Below are positions 39,182 to 40,254 of a stretch of 40,254 nucleotides of DNA, one piece after another. The stretch is from Acidobacteriota bacterium (lineage in GTDB: Bacteria; Acidobacteriota; Vicinamibacteria; Vicinamibacterales; UBA2999): contig JALHON010000007.1 of the NCBI GenBank assembly GCA_022842985.1, positions 1-40,254 on the forward strand, in the 5' to 3' direction. The position numbers and the translations under genes are program-made. Position 1 is the first letter of the stretch. Every line of letters begins with the position of its first letter. Under the pieces are notes generated by a model that saw only the letters and a list, made by a program, of their open reading frames with translations, was not told the origin of the DNA and made no database searches.

Positions 39182-40254
39182 ATGCGCGCGACGGCGGTGA
39201 TGGTGATGTTGGGGTTGGTGCTCTGTGGCGCCGGGGCCCTCGGCCAGCAGGTACATCCCTTTCGACCCGGCGTGGACGCGCCGCCGGAGTTCGCTCCGGA
39301 CGACACCGAGGGCCTGGTGATGGCCGGCCCCCGTGGCGACGTTCGCTACGCGCACAAGCGGAAGGTCGTCTGGAAGATCAGCCAGGGCGCGCCGCAACCG
39401 GGCGACCGGCGCGTGCCGGCGGTCACGGCGGCCGAGCGGCAGGCGATGACGCGCACGCTCGACGCGCTCACCGGCGTGTTCAAGGCCACGCCGCACGGTT
39501 CGTCGGGCGAAGGGTACTGGGTGCAGGACTCGCGACAGCTGGGTGTCGTCGATGTCTACCGCACGCCAGCCGATGCGCCGCTCGCGCGATGGCCGCTGCT
39601 GTTCGACACCGCACTCTTTCCGTTCTACCACGAGGACTCGCTGCGCAATGGCACCTGGCGTCTCAGTGTGGCGAGTGAAACCGAGTCGGTGCGGTTTGCG
39701 TTCAACCGGCTCCCCGACACCCTGCCCCTCGAGGTGCTGGCCCGCGAGCCCGCGGTGGGCGATCGGGGTCCGGTGGAGATCCACCTCCGGCCCCGCGTGA
39801 GCGAGACGTGGGCCGGCTGGCCGGTGTACGAACGCGATCTGCTGGTGGTGACGCGATCGGGCCGCGACCCGTGGGCGCCGGTCAGCATGGGGCGGGCCCT
39901 CACGGCCATGCTCGCCGAGTACGAGAAGGACCGCCGGACGGCTGAAGAGCGCCTCGCCACGCTGAAGCAGACGCACGACGAGGTGCAGTCGGACGCGTGG
40001 GAGCAGCAGATGCGCGACACCTTCGAGAAGAGCAACGGCGCGCTGCGCGCCACGCGCCCGTCGAACTTCTCGACGCGCCTGGCATCACTCGAGCACGAGA
40101 TCCGTGTCACCCGCGAGCGCGCCCGGCGTGAAGCCAACCCCGAGCGCGATGCCGACGGCGCGTGGTACTGGAATCCCGTGGACGCCTTCGAGGCCGCCCG
40201 GGCGCGGCAGGCCGCGCTGACGCCGGCCGAGGCCGCCGTACCGGCCTGCTACGT
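39182..40254 (+). CDS. Exported protein of unknown function (cut by window end)
   Basis: An open frame of at least 357 codons runs off the window end. GGGGGAGG lies just before the ATG at 39182. The product begins with a signal peptide (MRATAVMVMLGLVLCGAGALG, then QQ). The mature part has a beta-rich region (KRKVVWKISQGAPQPGDRR; EGYWVQDSRQLGVVDVYR) and then an alpha-helical, charged section around residues 240-330 (MLAEYEKDRRTAEERLATL and LASLEHEIRVTRERARRE) that looks like a coiled coil. I do not recognise the family. Co-transcription with the four-helix membrane protein suggests a joint envelope function. Confidence 0.8.
   Translation, partial: MRATAVMVMLGLVLCGAGALGQQVHPFRPGVDAPPEFAPDDTEGLVMAGPRGDVRYAHKRKVVWKISQGAPQPGDRRVPAVTAAERQAMTRTLDALTGVFKATPHGSSGEGYWVQDSRQLGVVDVYRTPADAPLARWPLLFDTALFPFYHEDSLRNGTWRLSVASETESVRFAFNRLPDTLPLEVLAREPAVGDRGPVEIHLRPRVSETWAGWPVYERDLLVVTRSGRDPWAPVSMGRALTAMLAEYEKDRRTAEERLATLKQTHDEVQSDAWEQQMRDTFEKSNGALRATRPSNFSTRLASLEHEIRVTRERARREANPERDADGAWYWNPVDAFEAARARQAALTPAEAAVPACY

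Noticed and set aside
1-40254. CRISPR arrays, prophage, insertion sequences, tRNA or rRNA genes
   Set aside because: No regularly spaced repeats, transposase or integrase motifs, phage structural genes, attachment-site repeats or recognisable RNA-gene sequence were seen on either strand by eye.

Overview
The window is GC-rich, densely packed bacterial chromosome. It most resembles a free-living Acidobacteriota, probably of the Vicinamibacteria type. This is inferred from four things: a PadR regulator paired with a long MacB/FtsX-type permease of the ADOP class, a 1,091-residue TonB-linked receptor with an N-terminal carboxypeptidase-regulatory-like domain, many exported peptidases, amidases and esterases, and very strong G/C preference at third codon positions. 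No rRNA, tRNA, CRISPR array, prophage or intact insertion sequence was seen.

Layout. Bases 1-12440 hold a run of mostly exported hydrolases in alternating directions: a small membrane protein, a SnoaL-like protein, a spermidine-synthase-like protein, a Tat-type amidase, a creatininase-like protein, an M1 aminopeptidase followed by a threonine-aldolase-like PLP protein, a putative esterase, an M24 aminopeptidase and a large alpha/beta hydrolase. Bases 12465-17586 run on the plus strand: a YbaK-like deacylase, a tandem universal stress protein, then a tightly overlapping five-gene operon (methyltransferase, FolB, pteridine-reductase-like SDR, phospholipase D-like protein, CYTH protein). Bases 17577-21875 on the minus strand hold the ADOP permease, its PadR regulator and a CapA-like protein. 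A kinase fragment follows.

Bases 22189-35052 form the most coherent block, which I read as an extracytoplasmic nucleoside-scavenging locus. A minus-strand operon encodes a TonB-type receptor, a secreted nucleoside hydrolase and a DMT-type permease. Divergent from it run a LacI-family regulator, two more secreted nucleoside hydrolases and a ribokinase. The shared intergenic region has an AT-rich promoter core flanked by two LacI-type operators. Just beyond, a translationally coupled minus-strand pair encodes two predicted lipoprotein deaminases: an amidohydrolase of the MTA/SAH-deaminase type and a tandem cytidine-deaminase protein. The inferred pathway is outer-membrane uptake, periplasmic deamination and N-glycosidic cleavage, inner-membrane transport of ribose or nucleoside, and phosphorylation by ribokinase. 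The three nucleoside hydrolases all have unusual metal loops and lack the usual catalytic histidine, so this may be a divergent enzyme set.

Bases 35347-40254 hold an M20-family protein with altered metal ligands, a strong hairpin between convergent genes, an SPFH-domain lipoprotein, a four-helix membrane protein and an exported protein cut by the window end. Gene fragments at 21943-22092 (kinase), 32330-32542 (arylsulfatase C-terminus) and 35054-35275 (unknown) mark past rearrangement at the edges of the nucleoside locus. All functions are assigned from sequence motifs read by eye; no database search was run.
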